In this document: piece after piece, positions 63,486 to 64,000 of the stretch | Layout: each line of letters begins with the position of its first letter | How positions within the stretch are numbered: position 1 is the stretch's first letter | Position numbers and translations under genes: made by a program | The notes under the pieces: model-generated | Databases searched by the model: none | What the model was told of the DNA's origin: nothing | Seen by the model: only the letters and a program-made list of their open reading frames with translations | From: Funiculus sociatus GB2-C1 | GTDB lineage: Bacteria > Cyanobacteriota > Cyanobacteriia > Cyanobacteriales > FACHB-T130 | Assembly: GCF_039962115.1 (NCBI RefSeq) | Contig: NZ_JAMPKJ010000006.1 | Span: 94,446-158,445 of the forward strand | Reading direction: 5' to 3' | Length of the DNA stretch: 64,000 nt

Positions 63486-64000
63486 TTAACTCCTAATTAC
63501 TTTTGTGAAAGTAGCCTTTTGTGTCTAGTGGTAGATGCTTTTTTAGCGATAAAGCTAGGCTGTCAGGCTACAAGTTGTTATTAGTCAGTAGTTATAGCAG
63601 TCTTAAACGGAATGGCACTTAACTTTTGTGCGCTCAAGCCCTGAACTAAAGTTCAGGACTGAAAGCTCAAGTGAGTTAAAACTGACATCTTGCACCAGTT
63701 GCAATAAGCAGTTTGACCCCTCCCCCAACCCCTCCCCTAAAAGGAGAGGGGAGTAAGATTTCCGGCTCCCCCTTCCCTTGTAGGGAAGGGGGCTGGGGGG
63801 TTAGGTTTTTCGACTTGTTGAGAATGGTGCAAGATGTCAGTTAAAACGGACTAAAGTGGTTGCTATTTATTAATTTAAACCCATTTCAACTGACATCTTG
63901 CACCATTCTCAAGAAGTGGGGTTGCAAAGCGGGTAAAAATCTGAAAAAAAGGGCGTAGAGAAAAATTCAAAAAATGGTCAATGCTAACCATCCTGAGTTA
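63486..64000. other. Right-end intergenic region with palindromic elements
   Basis: 515 bp up to the window edge. No supportable gene; the partial GTTATTAGTCAGTAGTTA near 63589 belongs to the TTAGTCATTAG family. The rest is taken by the element at 63680-63916. Confidence 0.55.
63680..63916. repeat. MITE-like element pair with AACTGACATCTTGCACCA ends
   Basis: Left end 63680-63697 and its exact 18-bp complement at 63825-63842 enclose a C-run/G-run palindrome (CCCCTCCCCTAAAAGGAGAG and GTAGGGAAGGGGGC). A third copy of the end (63888-63905, same orientation as the left one) pairs with the second over 28 of 29 bp (63814-63842 with 63888-63916). This suggests one 163-bp element beside a second, partly deleted or window-cut copy. 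Confidence 0.65.

Overview
The window comes from a filamentous cyanobacterium, most likely of the Oscillatoriales/Coleofasciculales type. Support from the sequence: the HIP1 octamer GCGATCGC is very frequent on both strands; there are six plant-type NDH-1 genes (ndhA, ndhI, ndhG, ndhE, ndhL, ndhH); tRNA-Leu(UAA) is split by the classic cyanobacterial group I intron; and DUF3007 and PCP_red proteins are present. The genus cannot be named from this alone. No rRNA, CRISPR array, complete insertion sequence or prophage was seen.

Layout. (1) 1-4183 (+): end of a methyl-accepting chemotaxis protein, a CheA-type hybrid kinase and CheB. (2) 4198-17543 (-): a surface-polysaccharide cluster of five GT4 glycosyltransferases, one divergent glycosyltransferase-like protein, an O-antigen-ligase/polymerase-like membrane protein, four SAM methyltransferases, a hexapeptide acyltransferase and a Wzx-type flippase, many joined by 4-nt or longer overlaps. 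(3) 17661-20153 (-): three tightly spaced exported proteins (a candidate outer-membrane barrel and two small secreted proteins). (4) 20331-22423: trpA, DUF3007, ndhL and the split tRNA-Leu. (5) 22447-27961: a truncated TetR relic, a PNPOx-like protein, two FHA proteins, 6-phosphogluconolactonase and a two-domain peptidoglycan hydrolase. (6) 28492-36153 (+): a multidomain adenylate cyclase, an HNH nuclease, a DHH phosphoesterase, SixA and citrate synthase. (7) 36261-41976: a HicB relic, two overlapping dynamin-like GTPases, a 36-codon ORF and an Rpn-family nuclease. (8) 42215-46862 (+): ndhA-ndhI-ndhG-ndhE and an aconitase-family LeuC. (9) 47114-51048 (+): a NACHT NTPase ending in near-identical 34-residue repeats, a small protein and an HNH nuclease, read as a candidate defence operon. 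(10) 51307-56983: a small anchored protein, a PCP_red protein, cyanase, NdhH, an M48 peptidase and RsmH. (11) 57285-63485 (-): a tandem CheB, a CheR-PAS protein and a soluble PAS histidine kinase, i.e. a second, non-flagellar Che-like signalling group.

Spaces between genes carry several families of short palindromic, MITE-like repeats. Similar text appears to have entered coding regions in frame in three signalling proteins. The strongest candidates for undescribed biology are the NACHT protein whose sensor repeats differ mainly in one short patch, the TerB/dynamin-like GTPase pair, and the three-gene exported module. Family assignments rest on motif recognition by eye; no database search was run.
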